Source of the DNA: Hydractinia symbiolongicarpus
Taxonomy: Eukaryota; Cnidaria; Hydrozoa; Anthoathecata; Hydractiniidae
Length of the DNA: 64,000 nt
Assembly: GCF_029227915.1 (NCBI RefSeq)
Contig: NC_079878.1
Span: 15,688,001-15,752,000 of the forward strand
Direction of reading: 5' to 3'
Under the pieces are notes generated by a model. The model did not search any database. It was given only the letters and a program-made list of their open reading frames with translations, and was not told the origin of the DNA. Shown here in pieces: positions 33,600 through 46,100 of this stretch; position 1 is the stretch's first letter; each line of letters starts with the position of its first letter. The translations under genes were made by a program, and so were the position numbers.

Positions 33600-34370
33600 T
33601 TTCTTGAACTTTTAAAATGCGATCTAAAAAAGCTTTTCTATTGCGTTCTTTGTTCTTAAACTTTTAAAACACGATCTAACGAAGTTTTTCTATTGCCGAT
33701 TGCAAACCAACATGCAGATTCCAAGTTATGAGTTCGTCAGCAGAAAATTAAGAGGCCTGGGATGAGCAAACAATTGTCATTTTAACAAAAAAATTATAAT
33801 ATCTATGCATTGATAAGTTTGAATGCACACCCCTTAACAGGTCTAAAATTACTGATGAAAGAAAATATCTAAATTTGCTATTACTGAAATATGACATCAT
33901 AATTCATGCAGCATAATTAAATCTGAAATTCTTTAAATGTAAATATCTTGAGAACGAAAAGAGCTTTTTAAAAAAGTTAAAAAGACTTATTAGCTAACTT
34001 TTTAAGCTCTATAATATAAGTCCAACATCATTTTATACCTTGGGTTCCCTTTAAACTTTTAAAATGTGATCTAAAAAAGTAGTTCTAGCCATTCTTTGTT
34101 ATAAATTTTTAAAATGCAATTTAACGAAGCTTTTTTGTCGCTGTTCTTCGTTCTTAAATTTTTAAATCGCGATCTAAAAGAACATTTTTGTCGCCGTTCT
34201 TTGTTCCTAAATTTTTAAAAATTGATCTAAAAAAGCATTTCCGTCGCCGTTGTTCGTTTTTAAATTTTTAAAATGCGATCTAACAAAGCTTTTCTATTGC
34301 CGTGCTTCGTTTTCTTAAATTTTTAAAACACAATCTATAAAAAGCAATTCTATCGCGTTTTAAAAATTTA
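33600..34370. repeat. 53-bp minisatellite in two blocks
   Basis: Two units at about 33600-33706 and six at about 34045-34370 share the form TTAAATTTTTAAAATGCGATC, TAACAAAGCTTTT, TTGCCGTTCTTCGTT (given in pieces). Units are 52-54 bp with 10-25 percent differences. The DNA between the blocks is not repetitive. Confidence 0.8.
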
Positions 34371-34866
34371 TAAAGGAATGGTTTAACATTGCTGTTCGTG
34401 AGTAAAAACAATAGATACTTAGATCTTGGTTAAATTTTATTTTATTTTGTTGATCTCTTGACGGCTATAGCAATTAAATAAAACAATGGGACACACGCAG
34501 TTCACATGAGCTAATTAAATTTTGCGAACAAAACATGAACTCTATTGTTTCCAACATGCAAAAATAGTTCATGTATTTAACAATAGTTTAACAATAACAA
34601 CAAAAGTTCTGGCGCTGCAGAAAGCTCATGCGAAGGTGATAACTACATGTAAAGTTACATTTGGGTGGTACTGTACGTCGCCATCAGTGCATTTTGCTTT
34701 GCAAAAGAGCTGTGCCTGAGGCCCTGAAGGATGTTTAACACAGTCATAAAAGTTTGGCACTTTTGAAAATTTTCAGGAAGTTGATCAAATTTAGAGAGAG
34801 CACTTAGAATGATTTTTTTAAAATTAGGAACTATCAGCACCCTTGTTAGGACGGCTGGAACTTTTG

Positions 34867-34912
34867 TGTTGCAATTAAATACTAATTTTAAAGTTAGTAT
34901 TTAATTGCAACA
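34867..34912. repeat. Perfect 19-bp inverted repeat
   Basis: TGTTGCAATTAAATACTAA and its exact complement are separated by 8 nt (TTTTAAAG). Confidence 0.65.
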
Positions 34913-35158
34913 TTTTTTAGTTTTTACTCACCAGTCATCTGACCAACCCTATTTTGGTGTTCAAATGACTTTAACAGAGACATGGGATGTCCACCTAAGT
35001 CCAGAAATGTGATACGCTTTTGTTAGTCTCTCTTTGTTAGTGTAAAGGACCTAATAGACTTATATAATATCACTGAAATATACCTTATAATATCAATATA
35101 ATTTCTTAAAATATGTTTAAAATATGGTTATAATTTCTTATAATATAGCTATAATATC

Positions 35159-35513
35159 CAGGCCTATCAATAAGAAAATAACACTGAAGCAATAAATCGC
35201 TCCCCCAAGGGTACAATAATTTAAACTGGACGAGCAATCTGAATAAATAGAATAAGTTTATAAACGCATATTTTATCACAAAGTCTTTTTTATCTATTTT
35301 ATAACTTTTTTTTATATATTTTGGTTCTTTTTTACTGTAAATAAGAAGAAAGAGAACATTGATTTCCATGTGAGATGAATTGATATTGCTCAGCAGAAAA
35401 ACGTTTTTGGAATTGTGGGAGCAATTAATGGCTCAGCTAGTTTCTCATTTCCCAGAATTGGGCGAGCCTTTGGGTGAACAAGAGCAATTGCTCTTCCTTT
35501 ATTGATAGGCCTG
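35159..35513. mobile_element. MITE family 'CAGGCCTATCAATAAG', copy 2
   Basis: Same 16-bp ends and the same body as 21956-22308, including AATCGCTCCCCCAAGG and GGAGCAATTAATGGCTCAGC, in the same orientation. 355 bp. The flanks differ from copy 1, so it is an independent insertion. Confidence 0.8.
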
Positions 35514-36379
35514 AATGTATAATTTTAACATCTGGCATGTGCGTCATAACCTCATAATTTGCTGCATGGCTATAATATTTAACAAGTTTAATTTTAATAA
35601 TATTGTTGGTGATCTGGTTTCGAATGCCTTTTGTTTGTGTTACAAATAGATCTATTATCTGCTAGCGTTGTTGTGGTGATGAAATTAAATGAAATTATAA
35701 CGATATTATAACAAATTATAAGTAAATTGTAGAAAAATTGTAACTGTATATGTTATAGAATAGACTTAATGATATTATACAAGTGTATCCTGGCCTTAAT
35801 GATAATTTTTATTCTCCAAAAAATTGATTTATTAAGAACTTAATTTTAAAAATGTCACAGGATTTTCACGAAGTGAATTGTGAATGAAAAGTTTCACTAC
35901 AAATAATGAACTGCAAAATATTTTTATGATTTCTATAGGAAACAAAAAACATGTGATGGCTTTAAAATACTCAATGTAAACACTCATTTTTGGTATTAAA
36001 AACAAGACCAGTTATTTTGAATTCTTTCCAGTAATAATTTTTTCCTGAGAATAAACACTGAAGATTGCATTCTGATTGGTTAAAAGTTTATAGCTACATT
36101 TTGCCACTAAAAAGTAGGAACTTTTTAAAGCAAAATCAAACCAAAAAAAACTGCACATGCTCAGATGCATTTTATTGGTGAATTCACAGTCCTCCTTAAC
36201 TTTGGATTGACATTTACTCTACACTTTTTGATTTGTGTGTTGTCCAAACTTTTATTGGCAACATGGAAAAAATAAAGCTTAAATCTAAAAGGGCCACATA
36301 TATGCAAGGGTTTGAATTACTCCTGAAAAAGCAAAAAAAAAAAAAAATTTATTCCATTGATTTCCATTGATCCACAATT
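35514..36379. other. No gene seen
   Basis: AT-rich; a poly-A run at about 36330-36348 borders the dispersed repeat that follows. Confidence 0.45.
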
Positions 36380-36576
36380 TTTCGTACCGGCGGTTTTAAT
36401 TCCCGACTGTGCACTTTGGAGAAACTTGCTCTTAGTATGTTTCCCAAAACAACAGGATGTTGTTCTTACTTTTGCTTCTTGAAAATTTATGTTTTTAAGA
36501 TCGCATGTGCACAATTATTAAGGTGTGCAATGAATCGCACGCCTACCTAAAAGCTTACGTAATGGCCTGAGTAGGT
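36380..36576 (+). repeat. Dispersed repeat family ('TATATGGGT...AATTCC'), copy 2
   Basis: Contains TTTTCGTACCGGCGG, AATTCCCGACTG, GAAACTTGCTCTTAGTATG, then the ATGAATCGCACGCC hairpin arm and ATGGCCTGA at the end. Diverged from copy 1 but in the same order. Confidence 0.5.
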
Positions 36577-37375
36577 CCCTTCACTACAAGCTGACGTTCT
36601 AATGCTCGAATGTCTTAAGTCAACAAAGCTCAGTCAAATAGTAGTGTACCATTTGGAACCATACAACAAGTTCCCTACTATCCATCGCCATTGCTGATTA
36701 CTACTTATAAGAGGAGAAAAACAAACAAACGAGAATTCTTTTAATTTAATTTTTACAAATTTACGCCTCAAAAAAATTCTGTGAAACTAATTAAATCTCT
36801 CTTGAAGTTTCAATCGAAATTGGGAAGAATGGATTTTCCCTGTGACAAAACTGATGTCAAACTTTTTAAAAAACTCTTTTTACAAAAATCAAACAGTCTG
36901 GCGGGTAAAAAAATGTGTTTTGTGATACTTGTTTCTTTAGAACTTTTTATTATCAATAAAATAAATATAAAAATAAAGATAAAAATGCAAGAAAAATGTC
37001 AATTTCAGATCAAGAATTTGTGTATTTTATTCACAAGTTGTATCTCGAGTTTGGGAAAATAGATTGCGAAGCGCTAATCGCGATCCCTCAATTTGATAGC
37101 CGTAGGTTCACATGTAGGTTTTTTAATTTTTAAGGTGACAATATATATATACACTGTTTTTTATTGGCAAACACTTCTTTTTACAGTGTATTAGGTTGAT
37201 TTAGTTGTAGACGTTCGACAATTTCTTTGTTGATACGTTTTGACTTGATTTGCTGATTTTACCAATTTTAGTATTGAAATAGTCATTATTCTGGATACGG
37301 TTGATTTCCTTGAAGTTACATTGGATTTGACAACCGAAACACACAAACCTTACAAAAAACAAAAAACACTATCCT

Positions 37376-38230
37376 GTACATAAACCCAAAATTAAATCAC
37401 CCACCTAACGTTCTGAAACAGCTTCCCCAATCAATATCAGATAGGTTATCTCAAAATTCATCCAATGAAACAATCTTTAACGAAGTAGAAACATGCTATG
37501 AGGAAGCATTCAAAAAGAGCGAGCATGATGCACAGCTTGTGTATAAAACTACACGAAAACACGAAGCTGACGTGCAACAGACCACGTAATATAATATGAT
37601 TTAACCCCCTATTCAATAAAGTTGTCCAAACAAACGTTGTGCAACTGTTTCTGCAGGCTGTTGACAAGCATTTCCCAAAAGAAAACAAATTACACAAAAT
37701 TCTAAACCGCCACACAGTAAAAGTGAGCTGCATTTGCACCAGTAACATGACAAAAATAATGAAAGGTCACAATTCAAAAGTTACACACACCGATGAAACT
37801 CATGACGAACCTTGGTATTGGTGAGACAAAAAGAACTGTCCCATGGCAGGTAGATGTGTTGTGACATCATTTGCGAAAACAAAGAAACAAAAGCATACAT
37901 TGTAATAGCTGAAGGGAACTGGAGAGTCTGGTATAGAAACCACTGTTAATCTTTCAAGCTTGAAAAATACGCAAAGGAAACAGCACTTTCCCAGTAGCTG
38001 TAGGAATTAAAGAAAGTCAACTTAAGACCAGAGACACATTGGTCAATCATTAAGTTTGTGCCATCATATACCAACATAACGAAACAATGAAGTTTCTGTT
38101 GAATGGAGAAATTGATATACTTATGGAAACATCAAACAACTTGTTAAACAAAAGAAATGAACTGACGTCAAAATGCTGGCATGAAAACAAATTCCTTTCA
38201 GGCAATTGGAAAAGTAACGATTAGTGCTTA
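37376..38230 (+). pseudogene. Relic of a GIY-YIG-type retroelement (Penelope-like or related), C-terminal part
   Basis: With several frame changes the plus strand reads LPQSISDRLSQNSSNETIFN, then LFLQAVDKHFPKENKLHKI, NRHTVKVSCICTSNMTKI and, further on, MAGRC, ending with LLNKRNELTSKCWHENKFL. This order is the familiar end of cnidarian retroelement proteins in which a zinc-like linker precedes a GIY-YIG nuclease. The nuclease core itself is too decayed to read. Confidence 0.5.
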
Positions 38231-38900
38231 GGGATTTATATAGAAAGCTGTAATCACTATAAAGGAAGTAAGTTGTATTAACATTGTAGTTGTATGCCTG
38301 ATGATTGTAAATTCGTAAAACTTATAGTTGCATGCGTAGTTGTTGTGTTTTTTCAAACCAACTAAAAGTTATATCACTCTGTTTTAATATTTAAACGTTA
38401 TGCGAAATTTGTTATAATTATTTGTGTACTCTAGATCAATGGAAAGTGCCTTTCAGAAGGATAAACGTCTCATATACGAGAAACATATACGGTGATGTGC
38501 TGCATTTTCAAGAAATGTTAAGGTCTTGGACAAACCTTAATGACGAAATGTCATGTGTGTTACACAAACCTGCACTTTAGTCCACCCCTTTTTCACATGC
38601 TACATTCATTTTGATGCAACCGATTGATCTGGCGGCAACCAGAATGTCTTCATGGACTAGAGTCACCTGACACCTCTATTGAGGCCAGCTGAAGCTAAGC
38701 CAGTCGCAAATACACAGGCGCTGCGAGTGAACGTGCAACAACGCTGGTCTGCATAAAAGCAGGAGCACGCTTACAGTCGAGTGCAGAAACTTCCATTCTC
38801 TCCACCACTCATACAGCCCTCAAAAAACAATGGAGAGAAATGCAAAGTATTTAAAAACCTAAAAAATCTACATACTCGTTGTCATAGCCAAAAAAACTAA

Positions 38901-39128
38901 TTAAAAAACATTGTCATTCACCTCTTCACTTGTACTACCATCACTCAGCGAGAAAAGTTTCCTTTTCGAACGTGTACCTGGTTTGTATCCGCACCATTTT
39001 CTTTGATTTGGTCGTCTGTCCTTTTCCTCCATCCACATTCTCACAGCATTTGATGAGTCATACTTCTTTATAGATGGTCCGTCTTTGAGAATCCTTGAAG
39101 TATATTTTTTCCTATTCGCTTGTGATGA
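38901..39128 (-). CDS. Coding-like terminal exon, unknown protein
   Basis: The minus strand is open for 75 codons from an acceptor-like AG (39130-39129) to TAA at 38903-38901. It reads KKYDSSNAVRMWMEEKDRR, then a Lys/Arg-rich stretch and an acidic end (GSTSEEVNDNVF). Composition and the AVxxWxxxKxRR pattern look like the C-terminus of a transposase-derived protein. No upstream exon was found, so it may be a fragment. Confidence 0.35.
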   Translation of the reverse strand, partial: SSQANRKKYTSRILKDGPSIKKYDSSNAVRMWMEEKDRRPNQRKWCGYKPGTRSKRKLFSLSDGSTSEEVNDNVF

Positions 39129-40071
39129 CTTTACAAATAGTAATAATAAAAAAAAACTTAAAAAACTTATTTAGTTTTATATCTTTTAGGTCTTTTTTAG
39201 CGATAGCATTTGTTTGTGATATAATTGGCTTATTAAAATGCGCAGCCTTACTTCGTTTTTTAATGGCGTAACACATTTATAATTTTTTGATGTGTGATCA
39301 TGATTAAGAAACTTCTATGATGGCACATGGCATGGCTATCATTTAAAACTGTTTTAATTGAATAAGCCATCTTTTGATAAATACTTATAATACACACTTT
39401 GATGACTGAAGTTCGAAGAATTATTTTTGTCAATTGAATATTTCGAACAAAAGAAATCGGCAAAAAATAGTAACCATTGTTCATGAACTTTCATGATCAT
39501 TAGTTTTGATTGATGAATTATTTATAACTTCCATAATACACATTACCCAAATTACATGTTTCTAAAGTTGATCATACTCTGCATCATTGAATTGCTGCCT
39601 GTATAAGTTTTTAACTTAATCCGACATGTAAAAATGCTGTTGTCAAACTTTTTAAGAAAATAGTTACTCATTTTTTACAAGTTAGAAACAACACTCAATG
39701 TTTATAATTTTTATAACCGCTGTGGAGAACATACTTACTGAATGCCTTTTTGGATTCAGTGGGTTGATGTAAGTTTGTTAAGAGGGACAAGGAATGGTTG
39801 GCCACATGACAGGATAGACTGTTTTTCTGCAATGTATTTTGCATCATCAACATATAACTTGTTATGGTTACTCAAATTTTAACAGTGGGTGTCTGCACAT
39901 ATTATTTTTGATAATCTAGCGAGTCTAAAATTCAAACATCTATCCCGGCACGACCATTCAACCCTATGTTGTACTATCTGATATCTTGCTATTAAATCAT
40001 TTACATAAAATATTGTCTACACTATCAGGGATGGAAACCTGTAAATCTATTAGTAATTTGTGTTTTTATAG
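39129..40071. other. Stretch upstream of the first recognised Trio exon
   Basis: No coding signal found. The missing first exon of the Trio-like gene, or its promoter, may lie here or further left. It should end with one base of a split codon before a GT donor. Confidence 0.4.
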
Positions 40072-40143
40072 GCGAACTTCGCTTTGATAATACACATGCT
40101 GCCGATGTAAAAGAACTGCTTGAAAACCTTGCACAAATAACAG
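40072..40143 (+). CDS. TRIO: Trio-like exon: start of SEC14 domain
   Basis: Reads ELRFDNTHAADVKELLENLA then QIT, corresponding to the leader (DVLPILKEKV-like helix) just before the SEC14 core. Its first two bases complete a codon, so an upstream exon exists. Donor ACAG|GTAATA. Confidence 0.7.
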
Positions 40144-43100
40144 GTAATATATATCACATATGCATTGTTTTTCCTCTTCAAGAATATTTGAATTGTGTAG
40201 TGTTTGAGTTAAGTCTTCTTTTAAAAAGAAACATTTTATGCATTATGAATTCTCTTTGTTGTTGCATATTTTGATTAAGTTTTTTCATTCTCCATGTGGT
40301 TTTATTTTCTTTTTCTATCTTTTGTTCTTCACCACAATCTGTCATTCTTCTCTCTACACAATTTTTTATTTATAAATTATTGCAGATTTAGTTTCTAGTT
40401 ATATATACTATAGTTACATTGCTTAATTTTTTTAATTGTTGGTAGGGTGGTAGGTAGTAACAGATTTGAATGTAAGATTTTATCAAAACTTCCTTGGAAG
40501 TTTTGATAAAATCTTATATATAGCCATAATCCTTGCCAAGTTAAATTTCAAATAAAATTGGCTTTCAACATTTATTTATTAGCTCCTTGCTCCTTGTTCG
40601 TAACGAGCCAATAAAACAGGAAGAGTTTAAAACAGATTGAATTTTTGTGGAAATTTTCTGAAACATTCAAATTCCGAAAAAACCTGGAAACAATTTTCCA
40701 CTGAAAAAGATTTAATTAGAATAGTTTCATTTCTGAAAACTAGACTTCATACTATTTATATTTTTAACCTTGCTAATACCTACCACCCTACCAACAATTA
40801 AAAAAATTAAATCTACGATTAACTATTTTATATATTATCTAGGTGGCCGAGACAAACAAGGTTTTCTATTAGTAACAATATTAAAAGATGCAACTTATGA
40901 AGACACAAGCATTGATGATATAAAGAAAGTTCTGTTGTACCTAACATCAACAAGAAGGTAGGAAAAAAAGTACAGAAAGATTACTGTTGTTGTTTTATTT
41001 TGCATACTGTCAATAAGTTGTTATTGGAAGGATTTTATTGTTGAGAAACCATTAAATGGCTAGTTTTAAACATCAGTTACAATATTATTTTAATCCTCCA
41101 TTTAATCACAAACCCGTATGCTGCTACAAGAACACTCTTATTCTTTATATGCTGCATTGTTATTTGTTTGTTCATTATGGTATTTTCATTAAAGCGATCC
41201 AGTAAAAATGAAACTGTTAGAAAAAAGCCTTTAATATATTTTCTGGAATAAAAAAAAGTAAAAACGTTGGCAAATCATTCTGTTTTCATGTTTTCTTGTA
41301 GTCTGTTTGGTGGTTTTAAGTGACTAATTTAACAATAATGCAAACTTCTTATAACAGCACATTACTTCTGTTGTAAAAATGTTTGGGCGAACTCAAAAGC
41401 TGGTCTAAAGCTGTTTTATAAACGTGATTGTAATAATAGTTTTCTTATTGAAATGCTCAATTTTTTCTCCCCAGCAGACATTATGTGAATTAAAGCTAAC
41501 AAATCAACATCTAAATCTTTTTAAATATATTAATAGCTAATGATTTATATTTGCTATTTTCTTCATTTCATTTCTGTTTTTTAAATGTATATATTGAGAG
41601 TCCATTTGGTATTATTTATTTCAGTGTTTATAAAACATCTATGGTAAATTTAAAGAGAAAATGTAGACTGACATTTCTTAATTTAGATACTCACTTTGCT
41701 AGAAAAATCTTTTTAAAACTCAGGGATTTATGTTGATTTGAAATCACACATAACGAAAAAATATTTCAGTCTACGCGTTCCTGCAAAGAATATGTCGATA
41801 TAATACCGATTCAGATATTAATAAAAAAATAATAAGCTGTGTTTCCATCCAGTTACACTTGCATGTTCGTAAATTTTGTATTTGAGGAGAGCAGCATAAA
41901 ATTCAAACCAAATTGTTCATAAAACTAATTAGAACATGGTGTTTCAAAAGAGGAAAAAAAACTAGCCAAGAAGAATAAACCCAGCCTTTGAAGTTTTAAA
42001 AATACACTGCGTAGGAGGTTGTCAAACTTTCTGCATGCTTTACAATTTTATCAAACATTCTGATCACTACAGAAAAAAGCTTCCTTTTAAAAATGGTTTA
42101 TCCTGTGTATGAGAACTTATTTCAAAAGAATATGCAAAAAGAAAATAAAGCTGAATATAAGTTTTGATTTTGTGAAAGCCGTGTGAAAAAATAAAATAAA
42201 AAACATAAATTTTATATTTTTCAAGAAGTAAGAACTTTATATATGTCAATACAACATTGTCCAGGAAAAACACAATAAATTAAATGACATAAAATTCTTA
42301 GCTACGATTCTTTAATACATGGCGAAATACACGTATTGAAAATTTTTTCGGTTGTTTGTTTGTTTCGCTGAGAAAAGAAAGAAAAATTTCCCTGCATAAA
42401 GTCTCTAAATTCTGGATAGCTATGAGGAACTCTAGAACTAAACAGAAAAAAATAATGACTTGAATCCAGTGTGATAAAACTTTCCTAAAGACCCCCGTCG
42501 CCGCCGTCCTGCCGAAAGGGTAAACCAACATATCACACTACTCCGTATGTGTTATTTAAAAATAGCTATGCTAGCTATAAGAGAAGAAAAACCTACCTTT
42601 ATTGCCTTTGTTGCCATTATATTGCCATTATATTTAAGATTCGGATCGTATCCGAATTCTTATTGAAACCGGATGATTTTCCTCCTTTTTCTTTTTTCTT
42701 TGTCCGGCAATTTGACCAAAACCCCATCGATGCCGTTTCCGCTGCAGGGGCAACTTCTTGTAATGACATATAATGCAACCAATCAGGTTCGATTATTTTT
42801 TGTGACGGAAAGGACCACCAATCAGGGTTCAGGCCGGCTTTTGCTTTGTGTTGAAAAATAATCCCGGAGGCTGTACCCGAAATATATCTCAATTTTTGAC
42901 ACATAGTTCACACAAAATTATTTAAAAGTTATAAAAGTGTTAAATAAGGTTACATTTAGGGTAAAGGGGCTATTTCATTCATACGGGGCCCTAGTAGGTT
43001 GTATTGTTACTTCCTTTATTCTCCTCATATGTTACCCCCTTGTCATAAAAGCAGAATATGCTGTCGTAAACATAAAGTTTGTTTTTAGAGGAACTAGACT

Positions 43101-46100
43101 GGCATTTCTGTCATGGTAATGTTCTGATCTGACAAGCTTTTCTGAGTAAATTCGTCACATGAGTGATAGTCAGCTAGCTTCTTTATTTCCACTCACTTGG
43201 AATGTTGAGTATCATTTGACGTTGTAAAAATGTTGTAAAATATGTGGATGTACTTTGAAAGTGGCAAAATTAAGGACTTAAATAGTGAAGCTGATATGAT
43301 ACTGAAAATGGAATAGTATACAACCACTTGCATGTTAAATAAGAAGAACTTTACTGAATCCTGAACAATGAAGAACCATCTTCTGTATTCAGTTTGTTGC
43401 AAGGTGGAACATTAATTAATAACCATCTCTGAAAGTTTAATAAAGTGTTTTTCTGAGATATGGCGTACATGTCGAATACAGCAATGTGTAGTTAATTTTC
43501 AAATTTCATCTTGTGCACTTTTTATCGAATATGAAGTGCTATTTGTAATAAGGTACAACACACGTCCTTGTTCTTCAACCATAATTTAATACCATTGTTG
43601 AAATCATCCAATAGTTCAACATGCATATTCCAATACCATGGCAATGCAATAGCGATGGAAATAGCTTTATTAAAACTGAACAAGCAGACAAAGTTGTACT
43701 GTTGAACTGTTGAATTCGTTACATAGTTCAACATGTGTATTTGAACACTTTGCCAATACAATTCCACTTGTCATAAACATCGATTACCAGACAAGCTTTA
43801 GTTTCATAAACCAGTATGTACACAAAATGGTCAGTTCTTGTATGTTGAATTTCGGTTCGTCAAGTTGCAAGAAAGAAGTACATTTTCAGATCATACTTCC
43901 TAACACTGATTTACCTATACTCTGTCGTATCGTCGATGTAACTTGGAAAAAATGAACTAAAAATGAACAGCCACTATAAACTCTCAGTAAATGTTTAATC
44001 GATACTAAATGGATTAACAATCAACTAGTGAATGTTTTGCTTGTTTCAAATGTGTCAGCTAATCGTGGTGACAATGTAGGCACATTGTCACATGTATATA
44101 TGGTCTAAATACATAGTGAAAATGTAATTTAGGACAGGATCCTCACGCACTTATTGGCACTATTCAAGAACATTTTTGACTTTAACTTAAAAATGTACAG
44201 TAGGTTCGGTGGAAGTGGACGAATGCAAGCTACGAATTCGAAATCTTTAAGCCTGCAAGGGTTTTTTATTTTCTGTTTTAATGCTAAAACAATCAATTTT
44301 GTTTCTAAGTATGTTGCATTAATATTGTTTTAAAGTGGAAGCTTCACTGGGAATAATATTGTGTGATATATTTTGGCTTTTAGATTCTATAAGGAGGTGC
44401 ATGAATAATAGAATTGTAAATATATAGTATTTATGTTTAATCTTTTCGCCAAGTCTTAGCAACAGATAAAGTTAATGTTTTTTAATAAATGTGCTGATAA
44501 TTGAAACTAGATGGACATTTGGAACATTAAAAAAAAAATGCTACGTATTGACGTTATATGTATATATAAAAAACGTAAACAATGGAAAATTACGTCTAAT
44601 TAAATAAATACAATGGCACTGACCTGATGATATTAAGTACGGGATTATCACGCAAGACGAAAAGGCTCTCTTTGATTTCAAATAAGAAACGGTTATTCCC
44701 ATACGTAAGAATACTGAAATTGTCAAGAGACGGAGCGTAGTTGTTGCATTATTTTAGATGGTCTTTAATAGCAGATTGTTGCGTTGACAACGATTTCTTA
44801 CCTGTTAATGGTGTAACACCAACGTGCTCGCTTATTCTAACTTTGACATGTCTCGATGTCTCACCTATATAGGTGGCATTACAGCCACCACACTTAAAAT
44901 TATATATGACACTCGACATCAATTCTTTTGGCCTTTGATCTTTATACCGAAAAAAGTTGGAGAGGCGAGTGTGTGTTCTAAAAATAACAGAAAGGGTACA
45001 ACAATTAGGGTTACTTTTAATGAAATTCTGTAGCCTAGTTCTTGTCTGCAAATATACCTTACCTAAGTAAGGAAGTACAAGTAGAAACTTCTTCTTTTCG
45101 ACTGTAGGAACGAGAGATTTTTCACAATGCAAGATATTATAAAATTGTCTAATGACGTTTTCCAAGAAATTCTCAGGATAGCCGTTACGCAGAAAAATGT
45201 CCTTAAGTCTAAAAACTTCGCTGTGAAAAAAGGACCAGTTTGAAGAGATATTAAAACAGCGATGTAATAAAGTAAAGACCAAATTTATAAGTTTTAGGAA
45301 TAAAACTATTGAAATGAGTATAAACCCCACTGAAAGTGGGTTTCCTATAAACTGAGGTAATGAATTTATTACTATTGTTACATGTTACGTATACATCGAG
45401 AAAGGCTAGTTTGTTATCGATTTCTATTTCTGCATTAAAAGATATACTAGGATGACAAGAATTTAGATATGCTTGAAATATGTCGATGGAGCAAGCAGAC
45501 TCGCCTTTTCCAGCCATATTTGTTTTGTTGCATAAAACATGTGCCCTGGCGCGTAACTAATGTATTGTCCTAAAATTCAAAATGCTACATAAAGCTGTTG
45601 GCTGACTAAAAAACGGAAAACTTTGGTTTGTGGAACTGTAATGTTATTAATTTTACATTACTATTGCTTCTCTTTATGTGTTTTACTAAGAATAAATAGC
45701 TAGCTTTAGTTTTAGCTAAGTGTTCCCAGTTTAAGTATATTTAACTGGGTGTCTTAGCTAGCTACTGTTACCTAGCTAATGTTAGCCTCCAAGTCCAGCT
45801 CACCATCCCATTGGTAGCCCAACCTATGACTTCTGTTGTTATTCCTCTTTTTAAATTATCTATAGCTAACTACTATAGTTTCCAAATTTCTCTTCTTTTA
45901 TGAGCACAAAATTATGATGTAACAAGCTAGCTAGCTACCTACAAAATCTCCCAAAGACTTGAATTTGTATTTTTATGCCCATAGAGTATAGATGAATTCC
46001 GTTGTTTACATTTTCAGTGGTAAGCTCTTTCAGCTTTGGCATTTGCGTGGCAGGGAAAAAGATTGGGGTGCTAGATAAAGCAAAGTAATTATCAGTTCAT

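Noticed and set aside
33600-34370. Possible CRISPR array (regular 53-bp units)
   Set aside because: The units are contiguous tandem repeats without spacers, in a eukaryotic genome.
38439-38492. Candidate first exon for Trio (ATG at 38439 after a CTAG, followed by a GTGATG donor)
   Set aside because: It would leave two bases of a split codon, while the exon at 40072 needs one. Its sequence also does not resemble the Trio N-terminus.
42617-42904. 95-aa minus-strand ORF over the GC patch
   Set aside because: No domain, no splice context. Openness is explained by local GC composition.
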